Shown: piece after piece, positions 31,864-40,162 of the stretch
Position numbering within the stretch: position 1 is the first letter of the stretch
How the letters are laid out: the number at the start of each line of letters is the position of its first letter
Assembly: GCA_019309485.1 (NCBI GenBank)
Contig: JAFDGC010000018.1
Coordinates: forward strand, 1-53,078
Reading direction: 5' to 3'
Origin: Deltaproteobacteria bacterium
GTDB taxonomy: Bacteria > Desulfobacterota > Desulfobacteria > Desulfobacterales > UBA2156
DNA length: 53,078 nucleotides
Program-made: the position numbers and the translations under genes
Notes under the pieces: generated by a model
Told to the model about the DNA's origin: nothing
Seen by the model: the letters and a program-made list of their open reading frames with translations, nothing else
The model's database searches: none

Positions 31864-33264
31864 TTACGGTTTGGGGAACACCTCCTTGGGTTTTTCGGTG
31901 ATCCCCGTGGCATTGGGAAAGTCCGTGGCCACATAGGCCTTCTTGTTGTGCCGGATCAATTCCCGTGCTTCTTCCATGAAGCTGTTGAACCGTTTTTTGC
32001 ATTCGTAAAAGCCATGCCACCAGGTGTAGTCCGGGGCCATCATGGCTGCGCCCATCCGGGCGCGGCGCCCCTCGTGGTGCCACAGTTCGTAGTATTCCAC
32101 TTCCAGAGTTTCATCAAAGAATTTGGTGGAATCCAGAAGCTTCTTTTCATAAAGATCGTCGAGCATCTTCTTGGCGGGCTTGAAATAGACATCGTTGTAT
32201 TCGGCCACCACCCGGTCCAGTTTGGCATAGTGGTTGCCCACCCAGGTTTTCCCGTGGCACTGCATGCACACCGCTTTCATCTTGTCCCGCTCCACCTGCC
32301 AGTTAGTCTTGGCCGGAAAGGCCGCAAACTCCGAGGGCCGGACGGTCAACGGCGCCTGGATTTCCCAGGAGAGCCGTTCGGTGACATCGTGGCTGGTGAG
32401 CACCGTTCCAGCACCGGACATGTGACAGGAGGCGCAGGTGGGACCCCGGTAATCGACACCCGGCGTCCAGGTGCCGGGAGCGGCGGTCCAGTTGTATTCG
32501 TCCCCGTGGGCCGTATACAGGTCTCCGTGCTTGGATTCCATATAGATCTCAATCTGGGGATGGTCCGGGCCCAGGTGGCACTGGCCGCAGGCCTCGGGTT
32601 TCCGGGCCTCCATCACGGAAAACCGGTGCCGGGTATGACAACTGGTGCAACTCCCTTTGCTTCCGTCGAAGTTGATGCGCCCCACACCCACGTTGGGCCA
32701 GGTTTCGGGATCCAGGGTATCCCCTTTCATCTTCAGGACCGTTCCATGACAGTGATAGCATCCGCTGGCCCGCTCGAAATCGCTGTTCATCCCCTTGTTG
32801 AGCCACGGGTCGATCTTCCAGATGATTTCCATGGTATTGGCGTGCTTGCTCATGCTGTACTGCTTGGCCTCGTCGGGATGACACCGGGAACAGTCCTTGG
32901 GCGTCGCCGCCGCGGACACGGGAACCCGATACTCCTTGGTTCCGTATTTCCGGTCGGAACGCTCGTACTGCTGGTAATGGATCTTGCTGACGTCCGGGTC
33001 GAATTCCTCGGCCTTATGGCAATCGTAACAGGTGATATTGGCGCTGGCGTGCCGGCTGTAAGCCCAGTCGGCGAACAGGCCCGGGTGTTCCCGTTTGTGG
33101 CATTCGATGCAGGCGATTGCCTCCTTGGGCATGCTCCGCTCGATCCTGAATTCCTTTGCTTTGGGCAGGTTGCCGGCGCTCTGAGCATCGGCTCCCACGG
33201 CGGCAACCGCGAAGCACGCCCATATCAGCACCGCCCAACCGGCCAAGACCTCCCGCTTCTTCAT
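31864..33264 (-). CDS. Octaheme c-type cytochrome, hydroxylamine oxidoreductase (HAO) family
   Basis: A 466-residue exported protein with eight CXXCH motifs (C52, C79, C125, C169, C206, C226, C277, C333) and the HAO-type KHGDLY after the sixth. Signal peptide at 1-25. In ammonia oxidisers HAO oxidises hydroxylamine; related proteins of epsilonproteobacteria and anaerobes act with a NapC-type quinol dehydrogenase and are thought to reduce nitrite or hydroxylamine. The upstream gene is such a NapC-type cytochrome, so the reductive type is likelier. The C-terminal DYTWWHGFYE region is where the catalytic cross-link tyrosine of true HAO lies; alignment is needed to say whether it is present. AAAGGGGG precedes the ATG. 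Confidence 0.88.
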   Translation of the reverse strand: MKKREVLAGWAVLIWACFAVAAVGADAQSAGNLPKAKEFRIERSMPKEAIACIECHKREHPGLFADWAYSRHASANITCYDCHKAEEFDPDVSKIHYQQYERSDRKYGTKEYRVPVSAAATPKDCSRCHPDEAKQYSMSKHANTMEIIWKIDPWLNKGMNSDFERASGCYHCHGTVLKMKGDTLDPETWPNVGVGRINFDGSKGSCTSCHTRHRFSVMEARKPEACGQCHLGPDHPQIEIYMESKHGDLYTAHGDEYNWTAAPGTWTPGVDYRGPTCASCHMSGAGTVLTSHDVTERLSWEIQAPLTVRPSEFAAFPAKTNWQVERDKMKAVCMQCHGKTWVGNHYAKLDRVVAEYNDVYFKPAKKMLDDLYEKKLLDSTKFFDETLEVEYYELWHHEGRRARMGAAMMAPDYTWWHGFYECKKRFNSFMEEARELIRHNKKAYVATDFPNATGITEKPKEVFPKP

Positions 33265-33327
33265 GTCATGCCCCCTTTCTGTTTCCCGTGGTTCTCCTTC
33301 TCTATGCCGTTGATTCGAGAATCGATT

Positions 33328-33433
33328 TTGAAGCTTCCCCGCTGCCCTGTAAGGCGGGATTTCCGCTTCGCTCCAACCCGCGAAGCACTGCCGTCAGCCA
33401 GAACCTGCGGGGAATGCGCGCGTTGTTGCGCTT
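33328..33433 (-). repeat. Dispersed repeat, copy B
   Basis: Reverse-oriented relative of 18262-18340, here with about 27 extra bases (GTTCTGGCTGACGGCAGTGC region) between the CCCGCAG and TTGGAGCG blocks. It fills most of the 193-base gap between the NapC-type and HAO-like genes, which are otherwise expected to be closely spaced. Confidence 0.65.
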
Positions 33434-33457
33434 CACGTATTAAGCATCCCGAAAGAA

Positions 33458-34057
33458 TTACCGCCCCAGCCCCCTGTAGGCCACTTGATATTGTTTATAG
33501 CGATACAGGGGGCTGTCGTTGTGCACCAGGTTGCGGTGGCAGTCCACGCACTTTTTTTCGTACCCCGGCCGGGGGTAGAGCACGTCCCGATGGGCCAGCA
33601 TGGCCCCGCGCTTATCCGGGAGATTCAAGATATTCCGGTGGCATTTCCGGCATTGTTCGTTTTTAAAAGAAGCATAGGCCGCCTCCCGGTTCTTCTCGCG
33701 ATCGTAAGGTTTCCCCAGAAAATGGATCACCACGTCCTTGATGCCGTGGGCCGTTTTCGCGAAAAAAAAGTTGAAAGTATCGTGGGGGGCGGGCAGATGG
33801 CAGTCCATGCAATCGGCGACGAACCCCTGGGCATTGTTCACATGGGTGGACATCTTCCAGGCGTTGTAGGCCGGCTGAATCTCATGGCAGGAGGCGCAGA
33901 ATCCGGGCGTGGAGGTTCGGACCATGGTATAGTAAGTGATGCTGAAAAGGGGAAAGGCGATGAGAATGCCGATACCGATGAAAATGATGGGCAGGATCGT
34001 TTTTTTCCACAAGGGTTTGCGGTCTTCGGGACGTACGGTCGTCTCTTTCTCGCTCAT
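33458..34057 (-). CDS. NapC/NirT-family tetraheme cytochrome c (HAO partner)
   Basis: Membrane-anchored quinol dehydrogenase of 199 residues. One N-terminal helix (ILPIIFIGIGILIAFPLFSI, about 20-40) and four CXXCH motifs (CASCH, CMDCH, CRKCH, CVDCH). The MSTHVNNAQGFVADCMDCHL region is standard for the family. It hands electrons from the quinone pool to a periplasmic multiheme reductase, here presumably the HAO-like octaheme protein encoded next. AGGAAGGG precedes the ATG, and a promoter lies about 100 bases upstream. Confidence 0.9.
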   Translation of the reverse strand: MSEKETTVRPEDRKPLWKKTILPIIFIGIGILIAFPLFSITYYTMVRTSTPGFCASCHEIQPAYNAWKMSTHVNNAQGFVADCMDCHLPAPHDTFNFFFAKTAHGIKDVVIHFLGKPYDREKNREAAYASFKNEQCRKCHRNILNLPDKRGAMLAHRDVLYPRPGYEKKCVDCHRNLVHNDSPLYRYKQYQVAYRGLGR

Positions 34058-34151
34058 AAAGCCCTTCCTGGAAAAGGATCAAAAGAAAGATGGCCTGCCG
34101 TGTGTGAAGGGGCTTCAAATGCCGGAGACGGCATTTGAATTATTTCATATG

Positions 34152-34181
34152 ATTGTCGTAAAAAATTTTATTTTTTGTCAA
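34152..34181 (-). promoter_or_regulatory. Promoter of the NapC-HAO genes
   Basis: On the minus strand TTGACA (34176-34181), 18 bases, GACAAT (34152-34157), in a very AT-rich stretch. It is about 95 bases before the NapC-type start codon. Confidence 0.5.
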
Positions 34182-34253
34182 GAAAATAAATGAATGCGCC
34201 TCAAAGATGAAAACACCCTGTTTCTTTCATTTCAACAAACGACTGAGTAAAGC

Positions 34254-34360
34254 CCCCCCGCCCTGAAGGGCGGGACCCCCTGATATGAAAAGCGCCGGTT
34301 TCGCGACAGCTTCCCTCGACCCCGCCTTGAAAGCGGGGCTTGCGGGAAGGATTCCGGTCA
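34254..34360 (-). mobile_element. Hairpin-bearing MITE-like element, copy B
   Basis: Reverse-oriented relative of 7102-7206. Hairpins: CCCGCCCT/AGGGCGGG around 34258-34274 and CCCCGC-7-GCGGGG at 34320-34338. Both ends and both stems are shared with copy A; the central 35 bases differ. No transposase gene is close. It occupies the gap between the NapC-type promoter and the molybdopterin-binding gene. Confidence 0.6.
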
Positions 34361-34459
34361 TGTAATGTAGTGGCGAGACGTTCCGGAGGCCGTTTCCAAC
34401 TGGAAATGCGCACCCTTTAAAAGAACAAAACCGACTCCCGAAACAAGAAAAGAAAGCGC

Positions 34460-35488
34460 ATGAAGAAAATTAATATCGAAGACGCCGTGGGCATGACGAT
34501 CCCACACGACATGACGGAAATTGTTCCGGGGAAATTCAAAGGTCCTGCCTTCCGCCGGGGCCAGAAAATTGAAACCGATGACCTTTGCCACCTGATGCGG
34601 CTGGGGAAGCGCCACCTTTACGTCCTTGAAATCGGCAAGGATGAAGTCCATGAAGACGAAGCCGTTTTAGAGCTCGCCGGGGCATTAGCCGGTCCCGGGG
34701 TCACGTACACTCCCAATCCTTCGGAAGGGAAAATCCAGCTCTTTGCCCAAACCGACGGTCTTTTCGTGGTCAAAGTGGATCCGTTGATCGCCCTCAACGA
34801 AATCCCGGAGGTGATGTGCGCTTCCATCCACAGCCACACGCCGGTTCAAAGAGGGCAAAAACTGGCCGGTACCCGCGCCGTCCCCCTGGTGATCCGGCGC
34901 TCCGTTCTCAATGAGGCCGTGGACCTAGCCAAAAAAGAGTTTCCCCTTTTCTCCGTAACGCCTTTTGCCCGCCGCAACGTCTATCTGATCATCACGGGAA
35001 ACGAGGTCTACCAGGGACTCATCGAGGATCGGTTCGAAAAGGTGGTGCAGGAGAAAGTAACGGCCCTGGGCTCCGATCTGGTGGAAACGGTCATCCTCCC
35101 GGATGACGAAACCGTCATTACTCAACACCTGGAGCGTTTCCTTTCCCGGGGCGCCGAACTCATCATCACCACCGGCGGCATGTCCGTGGATCCGGACGAT
35201 GTCACCCGGATAGGGATTTCCAACGTCGGGGTGGATCAACTCTATTACGGTTCAGCGGTGCTGCCGGGAGCCATGTTCCTCCTGGCCTACCGGAAAGATG
35301 TTCCCATAATGGGCATTCCCGCCTGCGCCCTTTACCATCGGGCCACGATTTTCGATCTCATTCTCCCGCGCCTGCTTGCCGGCGAAAGGCCGGACGGAAA
35401 GGATCTTGCCAGGCTGGCCCACGGCGGACTGTGCCTGGATTGCCCCACCTGCCGGTATCCGGCATGCCCCTTCGGCAAGGGATTTTGA
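34460..35488 (+). CDS. Molybdopterin-binding (MoeA/MogA-like) domain protein
   Basis: A 342-residue cytosolic protein. The C-terminal two-thirds contain a MogA/CinA-type molybdopterin-binding domain with ITGNEV near residue 176 and TTGGMSVDPDDVTR near 238-251. The C terminus is a cysteine cluster, CLDCPTCRYPACPFGKG, which could bind a metal or Fe-S centre. The first 110 residues are less conserved. Related proteins occur in anaerobes with tungsten or molybdenum enzymes and may handle cofactor or sense it. The ribosome site is weak. The AOR at 38396-40162 is the only pterin enzyme seen in the window. Confidence 0.8.
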   Translation: MKKINIEDAVGMTIPHDMTEIVPGKFKGPAFRRGQKIETDDLCHLMRLGKRHLYVLEIGKDEVHEDEAVLELAGALAGPGVTYTPNPSEGKIQLFAQTDGLFVVKVDPLIALNEIPEVMCASIHSHTPVQRGQKLAGTRAVPLVIRRSVLNEAVDLAKKEFPLFSVTPFARRNVYLIITGNEVYQGLIEDRFEKVVQEKVTALGSDLVETVILPDDETVITQHLERFLSRGAELIITTGGMSVDPDDVTRIGISNVGVDQLYYGSAVLPGAMFLLAYRKDVPIMGIPACALYHRATIFDLILPRLLAGERPDGKDLARLAHGGLCLDCPTCRYPACPFGKGF

Positions 35489-35643
35489 TCCTTCGTAAAA
35501 CCGCCGGCCATCGATGGGGGAAATCGTGCGGCCTGGGAAATACCCCGGAGAGATCCAGCTGGGAAAAGCCACTGAAAAGAAAAACCGGAGTGCTCCGCAC
35601 CTGGAAAATTCCTGAAAAACCCGTTCCCGGACCTCCGGATCAC

Positions 35644-36753
35644 TTAAGCGTCAATGCCCGTCTTCTTATAGAAAAAGGGCTTCAGGATTTTCAGCGCCGC
35701 AATGGAGGCGACCGGCTTGATCAGCCAGGAAACCGTGCCGGCGGAGCCTAAACACCGCCGGCAATAGGGATGCACCAGTCGATAACGGTCAAACCCGGCC
35801 ATTATCTTTTCCATCGTTTCGGATGAGAGAATTTCATGCAAGGAGGTTTTTTTCAAATTCCCTATGGCGGTTTTTCCGTCATAGTCGATGCAGCACAAAG
35901 TCACATCCCCGTTGTAAAGAATCCCGAAATGATCCCGCATCCCGAAGCAGTATCCCGCCCAGGCATCCCGCACGGGACGCGAATCAAAGGCATGCCCCCA
36001 GTCTTCCAGGACATAGGTTTCGAAAAAGACGCGGGGGTGGACCTCCAGCACATGCCATTTATAAGAAACCAGGGCATCGATCTTTTTTACCACCGCCGCC
36101 CGTTGGGCCGGATCCGTATTCAATCCGGCGTGCACCCGGTCGGCCCATAGGCGGAAAATGCGCCGTAATTCGCGGCTCGACGACATGACCTTTACGGGAC
36201 CGATGGCTTTTTCCATCTGCTTTTTTGAAAAGCGCGTGTTGAGGAAGCGGAACTTGAAGATCGTCCCGGGATGCCGTTTTTTATAGGCGAAAAAGAAGTT
36301 CAAAACGCCCGAAAGGTATGCGTCAAAGGTCAGGGATCGGGCCTTTCGCAAGACAAAGGAAGACGGATCGGGTGTCTGCAGCGACACATCAATCTGATGC
36401 AAAGGGTGCGACAGGAGTTCTTTTCCCACGGAACCGCCCAGGCGTCGCCCGTTGGTCGTCAGTCCGATGGGAACGCCCGTTTTCCGGGCATGGGACAGAA
36501 TATCAAAAAAATGCTTGTGAAGGGTCGGCTCCCCCATGACATGCAGGGTCACCTTTTCACAGATGCCGTTTTCGCCCAGGGCTGAAATCGCATCCATGGC
36601 AAGGCCCGTTTCCATGAACCCCGGAGGGCGTGTCATCCGCGATTTGGGACAAAAGACGCAGTTGAACTCGCAGACATTGGTCAGCTCCAGGTGCACCCGT
36701 TTCAACGGGATTTTGATGTGTCCGAAGGTTCGCATCGCTTTGTCGGGCTTCAT
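35644..36753 (-). CDS. Radical SAM protein with SPASM-like C-terminal cysteines
   Basis: A 369-residue radical SAM protein. The 4Fe-4S/SAM motif is CEFNCVFC near residues 28-35; the glycine-rich GEPTLHKHFF follows at about 74. The C-terminal cysteines (WAGYCFGMRD, TLCCIDYDG, PYCRRCLG) match the SPASM/twitch arrangement for extra clusters. No precursor peptide or substrate protein is evident nearby, so the reaction is unknown; DUF-type carbohydrate or peptide modification is possible. ATG 36753 lies 13 bases from the MITE at 36766, so the native promoter has probably been displaced; ATG 36735 is an alternative start. Confidence 0.82.
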   Translation of the reverse strand: MKPDKAMRTFGHIKIPLKRVHLELTNVCEFNCVFCPKSRMTRPPGFMETGLAMDAISALGENGICEKVTLHVMGEPTLHKHFFDILSHARKTGVPIGLTTNGRRLGGSVGKELLSHPLHQIDVSLQTPDPSSFVLRKARSLTFDAYLSGVLNFFFAYKKRHPGTIFKFRFLNTRFSKKQMEKAIGPVKVMSSSRELRRIFRLWADRVHAGLNTDPAQRAAVVKKIDALVSYKWHVLEVHPRVFFETYVLEDWGHAFDSRPVRDAWAGYCFGMRDHFGILYNGDVTLCCIDYDGKTAIGNLKKTSLHEILSSETMEKIMAGFDRYRLVHPYCRRCLGSAGTVSWLIKPVASIAALKILKPFFYKKTGIDA

Positions 36754-36765
36754 AAAAGAAAGTTA

Positions 36766-36973
36766 CCTAAGTTGAGCGATTTTCGAGTTTGCCGCAGATA
36801 CAAGGAAAATGTCGTTGCGCTATAGTGCACTATGCGCAACGGCATTTGACGCCGTAGATGCGGTAAACTCAAAAATTACGAAGGGTTTCACATTTTTGAA
36901 GCTAAAATTGGCAGAATCCATTAAAATTATTACCAATTTAACTGTTTCAAAAATTTGAAACGCTCAGCTTAGG
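36766..36973 (+). mobile_element. Complete 208-base MITE with terminal inverted repeats
   Basis: The ends are CCTAAGTTGAGCG (36766-36778) and CGCTCAGCTTAGG (36961-36973), a 13-base inverted repeat with one mismatch. It is flanked by the direct repeat AGTTA (36761-36765 and 36974-36978), a probable 5-base target duplication. Inside are the palindrome ATAGTGCACTAT and a subterminal repeat of GAGTTTGCCGCA with an imperfect inverse. No coding capacity. A half copy lies at 31591-31668. The parent transposon family is not identified. Confidence 0.75.
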
Positions 36974-37071
36974 AGTTACTCTATCAGGTCATCGGCGGCT
37001 GTCAATGGGGTTGACGTCTGATTCCGGGGAAAGGGTGGCCTTGCGCAATCTCGTCACATCCGAAGCCGGAC

Positions 37072-37150
37072 GGGGGCCGGTGGTGGGGCGGACTCACCGG
37101 CTCCACGCTGATCACTCTGGTTTTAATCCCGGCGGCGTATACCCTGTTCA
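37072..37150 (+). pseudogene. Possible fragment of an RND-type efflux pump C terminus
   Basis: About 25 codons in frame with GGLTGSTLITLVLIPAAY resemble the last transmembrane helix of RND transporters. The GPVV expected just before it is in the next frame. There is no start or end. Too short for certainty. Confidence 0.35.
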
Positions 37151-37189
37151 TCCCGGCCGCGGGCTTGCCCGAAAAAACAGCCCGGTTCC

Positions 37190-37495
37190 GCCGGCAGGCG
37201 CACCTTCGATTTTTATGCCGCTTTCCTGGATCCTACCTGCCGGATATTCACGGTGGATGCCGGTGCCGTCGCCGTGGCCCACGGCCTGGGATCCGCGTTG
37301 AACCCCATCGTGAATACGGCCATTCTCGGGGCATTGGCCCGGACCACGGAACTGGTGACACTCGCGTCCGTGGAACAGGCCATCGAAGCATATGTGCCCG
37401 TGAAACCGGAGGCCAATCGGCAGGCGGCGCGCCGGGCCTATGAATCGGTCGCCGCCGGAACCGACCCTTCCAAAGGACCCGAGACACACCCATGA
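37190..37495 (+). pseudogene. 2-oxoacid:ferredoxin oxidoreductase gamma subunit, C-terminal fragment
   Basis: From about 37202 the frame reads TFDFYAAFLDPTCRIFTVDA then HGLGSALNPIVNTAILGALA and VPVKPEANRQAARRAYE, the last 95 or so residues of a gamma (PorG/VorC/KorC-type) subunit. The first half of the subunit is missing, and the sequence just upstream is an unrelated fragment. The stop overlaps the delta-subunit ATG (CCATGA), as in an intact operon. Confidence 0.8.
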
Positions 37496-37754
37496 ATCCC
37501 CCGCGACGCAGCAACCGGGCCAAGCCCTACCCGATCCGCTCCTGGCGGGACATGACCCCCATGAATGTCTCCATGGGCACCATGCTGCACAACCTGACGG
37601 GCAAATGGCGGTTTATCCGCCCGCTGTACGAAGACAAGACGCCGGCCTGGGAGGCCGGGATGTCACTCCGGAGGACGTCACCGGTATCATCGAGGATGTC
37701 TGGCACCGGGAGGTTTCGGACGGCACCTCCGTGTTCTGGGGGCTCAAGGAATGA
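37492..37754 (+). pseudogene. Fused remnants of delta (ferredoxin) and alpha subunits of the same oxidoreductase
   Basis: The first 50 codons, ending KWRFIRPLYEDKTPA, are the start of a delta subunit just before its first cysteine cluster. At about 37648 the frame changes and reads GLGGRDVTPEDVTGIIEDVW to a stop at 37754, which is the C terminus of an alpha subunit. The whole iron-sulfur part of delta and about 90 percent of alpha are deleted. The junction lies in a GGCCTG stretch that both parents could have shared. Confidence 0.75.
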
Positions 37755-37755
37755 G

Positions 37756-38139
37756 ATGACGCAAACACGATTCGACATACGCCTGGATGCGCCGGATGAC
37801 GCCCTGATGCAGCCCGGGCTGTTATCGTGCCAGGGGTGCGGGGCGGCTTTGGCCATGAAGCTGGCGCTGCATCTGTTGTGCCCCTGCCCCCCGGGATGGG
37901 GCATCGACGCCTCCCAGTCGGTGCGCATCCCCCGGATGGCCACCTTATCCCGCCTCTTCCCCCTTTACGAAGTGGAAAACGGGGAATACCTCCTAAGCGT
38001 GGTTCCGGAGCAGCCCATCGGCGTGGCGGACTACTTCAGGGCCCAGGGACGATTCAAGGAGATGACAGAAGAGATGACAGAAGCCGTTCAGGCCGCCGCG
38101 GACCGGAACTGGGAAGCCCTTTGCCGGCGGGCGAATTAA
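37756..38139 (+). pseudogene. 2-oxoacid:ferredoxin oxidoreductase beta subunit with in-frame internal deletion
   Basis: A 127-codon frame. It starts like a TPP-binding beta subunit (LLSCQGCGAALAMKLALHLL) and then jumps, near 37880, to the C-terminal part (GWGIDASQSVRIPRMATLSR, LFPLYEVENGEYLLSV). A normal beta subunit has about 280-300 residues, so the entire TPP/Mg core (GDG motif) is absent. The frame is still open, but it cannot code for an active enzyme. Confidence 0.8.
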
Positions 38140-38396
38140 CCTCAAAGTTGCATTAAAAACATGGCGAATAATATTTAATAGGCTGAACTCTTTAAAAAAT
38201 AAGCCCTTTTATGATATCGGCCTCGATATCACCGCCGGTGAAGTCGAAGGTCGCACTCGTTTTCGCCGTGTTTTTCACCCTTCGGGAAAGCCGGAAGACT
38301 CCAGGTCCTGCGTTGCAGAGGGTTCGCAGTAGACGACTACGGCTTCACCCTTTGCGCCTTGGCCCTGAAGCCCTCCGACTTTTGCAACGTTGAGGT
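38139..38396 (+). mobile_element. MITE-like element with TA target duplication
   Basis: ACCTCAAAGTTGCA at the left end (38139-38152) and its inverse TTGCAACGTTGAGGT at the right end (38383-38396) form terminal inverted repeats of about 14 bases with one mismatch. TA flanks both ends (38137-38138 and 38397-38398), typical of IS630/Tc1-mariner relatives. The inside, about 230 bases, has no supported gene. The right-hand flank supplies the stop codon of the AOR gene. Confidence 0.6.
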
Positions 38397-40162
38397 TATT
38401 CCTGAGGCGCCGGAACACCGTTTTCGTCCCAGCCGTGTAATCGATAGTAGTCTTTCAGAAGACGCTCCATCTCCTGTTTTGAGATGACTTTCCCTGTGTC
38501 CTGCAGGGGCTGATGCAGAAATCGGGGGAGACGGTCGTCCCGGGGGGTCATGCCTTCCCGGAGGTTGAAGCGGCGGATCAGGTTTGCCACGTCCAGCGCC
38601 TTTTCCTTGAGTGTTTCCTCCCCGGCCTCAAGGCCCGTCACCAGGGCGATGGCTTCTTCCAGGGTGTCCCACAAATAGAAATCCCGGTAGAACCGACACA
38701 GGATCAGCATATCGAAAAGGGTCAACCGGCTTTCGAACTCCAAGAAGAGCTTTGCTTTCCCCTCGATTTGTTCAGGCGGAATCATCCCGGAAAGCTCGGG
38801 TTTGTAAAACGTGGCCCGGAGATGACAGGCGCCGCGATCCGACGTGCCGTACGCCAGGCCCATCCCCTTGAGGGGCCGGGGATCGTAGCCGGCCGGCTCC
38901 ATCCCCTTCACATGCACGGCCATATCCTCCAGGGACCATACTTTGGCGGCATGGCGGATCCCCTCGGCCAAAACCGCACCGATCCCCTCCCGCCGGGCGA
39001 TCCTCCGGAGCAACTCCGCCACGCCGTCCGGATCCCCGTAATCGACGGGGAAATCCACGCGTCCGCGTTTGACGGCTTCGATGGTGAACGCGCACAGATT
39101 TCCCGCGGTGATGGTGTCCATTCCCAGCCGATCACAGATATCGTTGAGATACGCAATCTCTTCGATATTGTCGATCATGCAAAGCCCGCCGAAGGCATAG
39201 ATGGTCTCGTACTCGGGGCCTTCCAGGGTCAGGCCGGCGTGGCGACCTTCTTGAAGGGTACCGAGATTCCCGCAGGCCATGAAACACTTGGCGCAGGCGT
39301 TGGGCTTCACCTTGAACCGGGAAACAAGCGCGTCGGCGCTGATTTTTTCCCAATGCGGGCAGATCCCCTGCTGCCAATAACGCGTGGGAAAGGCGCCGGC
39401 GGTGTTGGTCATCCTGACGAGCATGGGAGTGCCGAAGTTTTTGTACGCCTGGGCGGCGGCGTGGTCTTTGAAGTCGGCCATGAACTTTTTGGAAAACGCC
39501 TTCACGCCGTCCGGATCGGCCTGGGGTCGTTTCCGGTCTCCGGTGAAAAGAATCCCTTTGAGCTTTTTGGCGCCCATGACCGTCCCGGCACCGGTCCGGC
39601 CCGCCGAACGCCAGTAATCGTTTTCGATCACCGCAAAGCGCACCCCGCTTTCCGCCGCGGGCCCGATGACCACGGCCCCTTTTTTCCGGTATTCCGGCCG
39701 TGCAAAACGTGCCTTTATCGCATCCTCTGCGGCATAGGTCTCCATCCCCCAAAGATCCCGGGCCGGGTGAATGTCGGCGCCCCCGGGATGAATCCCCAGG
39801 ACGACGGGTTTTTTCGCCTGGCCTCGGATCACCACGGCGTCGAAGCCCGCAGCGTCCATGGCATCCGGCGTTCTGCCCCCGCTGTAGGATTCCGCAAAAA
39901 GTCCGGTCAGCGGCGACTTGGTGAACACCCCGTACCGGCACGACCCCCAGATCATGCTGTTGGCCAGCGGGCCGGTGGCAAAAATCAACGCATTCTCCGG
40001 CGCCATGGGGTCCACGCCGGGCGGATTCAGCTCCGCCAAAAGATACGCGGCCAGGCCTTTTCCTCCGAGCCAGCGGGTCAGCACTTCCGGCGCGATCGAC
40101 TCGATGGTGACCGTCTCCAAGGTCAAGTCGATCTTTAAATATCGTCCGTAAAAACCGTTCAT
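38396..40162 (-). CDS. Aldehyde:ferredoxin oxidoreductase (tungsten-pterin enzyme)
   Basis: Oxidises aldehydes to acids and reduces ferredoxin; cytosolic; 588 residues, close to the family norm of about 600. N-terminal beta domain MNGFYGRYLKIDLTLETV, pterin-contact WGSCRYGVFTKSPLTGLFAE (72-91), cluster cysteines CAKCFMAC (C290, C293, C297) and a fourth in MLILCRFYRD. ATG 40162 overlaps the stop of the aminotransferase gene by four bases (ATGA), so the two proteins are co-translated. This strongly suggests the aldehyde comes from that aminotransferase, for example succinate semialdehyde. Confidence 0.92.
   Translation of the reverse strand: MNGFYGRYLKIDLTLETVTIESIAPEVLTRWLGGKGLAAYLLAELNPPGVDPMAPENALIFATGPLANSMIWGSCRYGVFTKSPLTGLFAESYSGGRTPDAMDAAGFDAVVIRGQAKKPVVLGIHPGGADIHPARDLWGMETYAAEDAIKARFARPEYRKKGAVVIGPAAESGVRFAVIENDYWRSAGRTGAGTVMGAKKLKGILFTGDRKRPQADPDGVKAFSKKFMADFKDHAAAQAYKNFGTPMLVRMTNTAGAFPTRYWQQGICPHWEKISADALVSRFKVKPNACAKCFMACGNLGTLQEGRHAGLTLEGPEYETIYAFGGLCMIDNIEEIAYLNDICDRLGMDTITAGNLCAFTIEAVKRGRVDFPVDYGDPDGVAELLRRIARREGIGAVLAEGIRHAAKVWSLEDMAVHVKGMEPAGYDPRPLKGMGLAYGTSDRGACHLRATFYKPELSGMIPPEQIEGKAKLFLEFESRLTLFDMLILCRFYRDFYLWDTLEEAIALVTGLEAGEETLKEKALDVANLIRRFNLREGMTPRDDRLPRFLHQPLQDTGKVISKQEMERLLKDYYRLHGWDENGVPAPQE

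Noticed and set aside
31948-33666. 572-codon plus-strand frame
   Set aside because: Antisense shadow of the octaheme HAO-like gene and of part of its NapC-type neighbour, whose CXXCH motifs are unambiguous.
31591-36973. Composite transposon bounded by the two MITE copies
   Set aside because: One copy is only a half element, no transposase lies inside, and the block has no common target duplication at its outer edges. Inverted repeats may allow inversion but do not show that it moves.
38513-40138. 541-codon plus-strand frame
   Set aside because: Antisense shadow of the AOR gene; the minus strand has clear AOR motifs.
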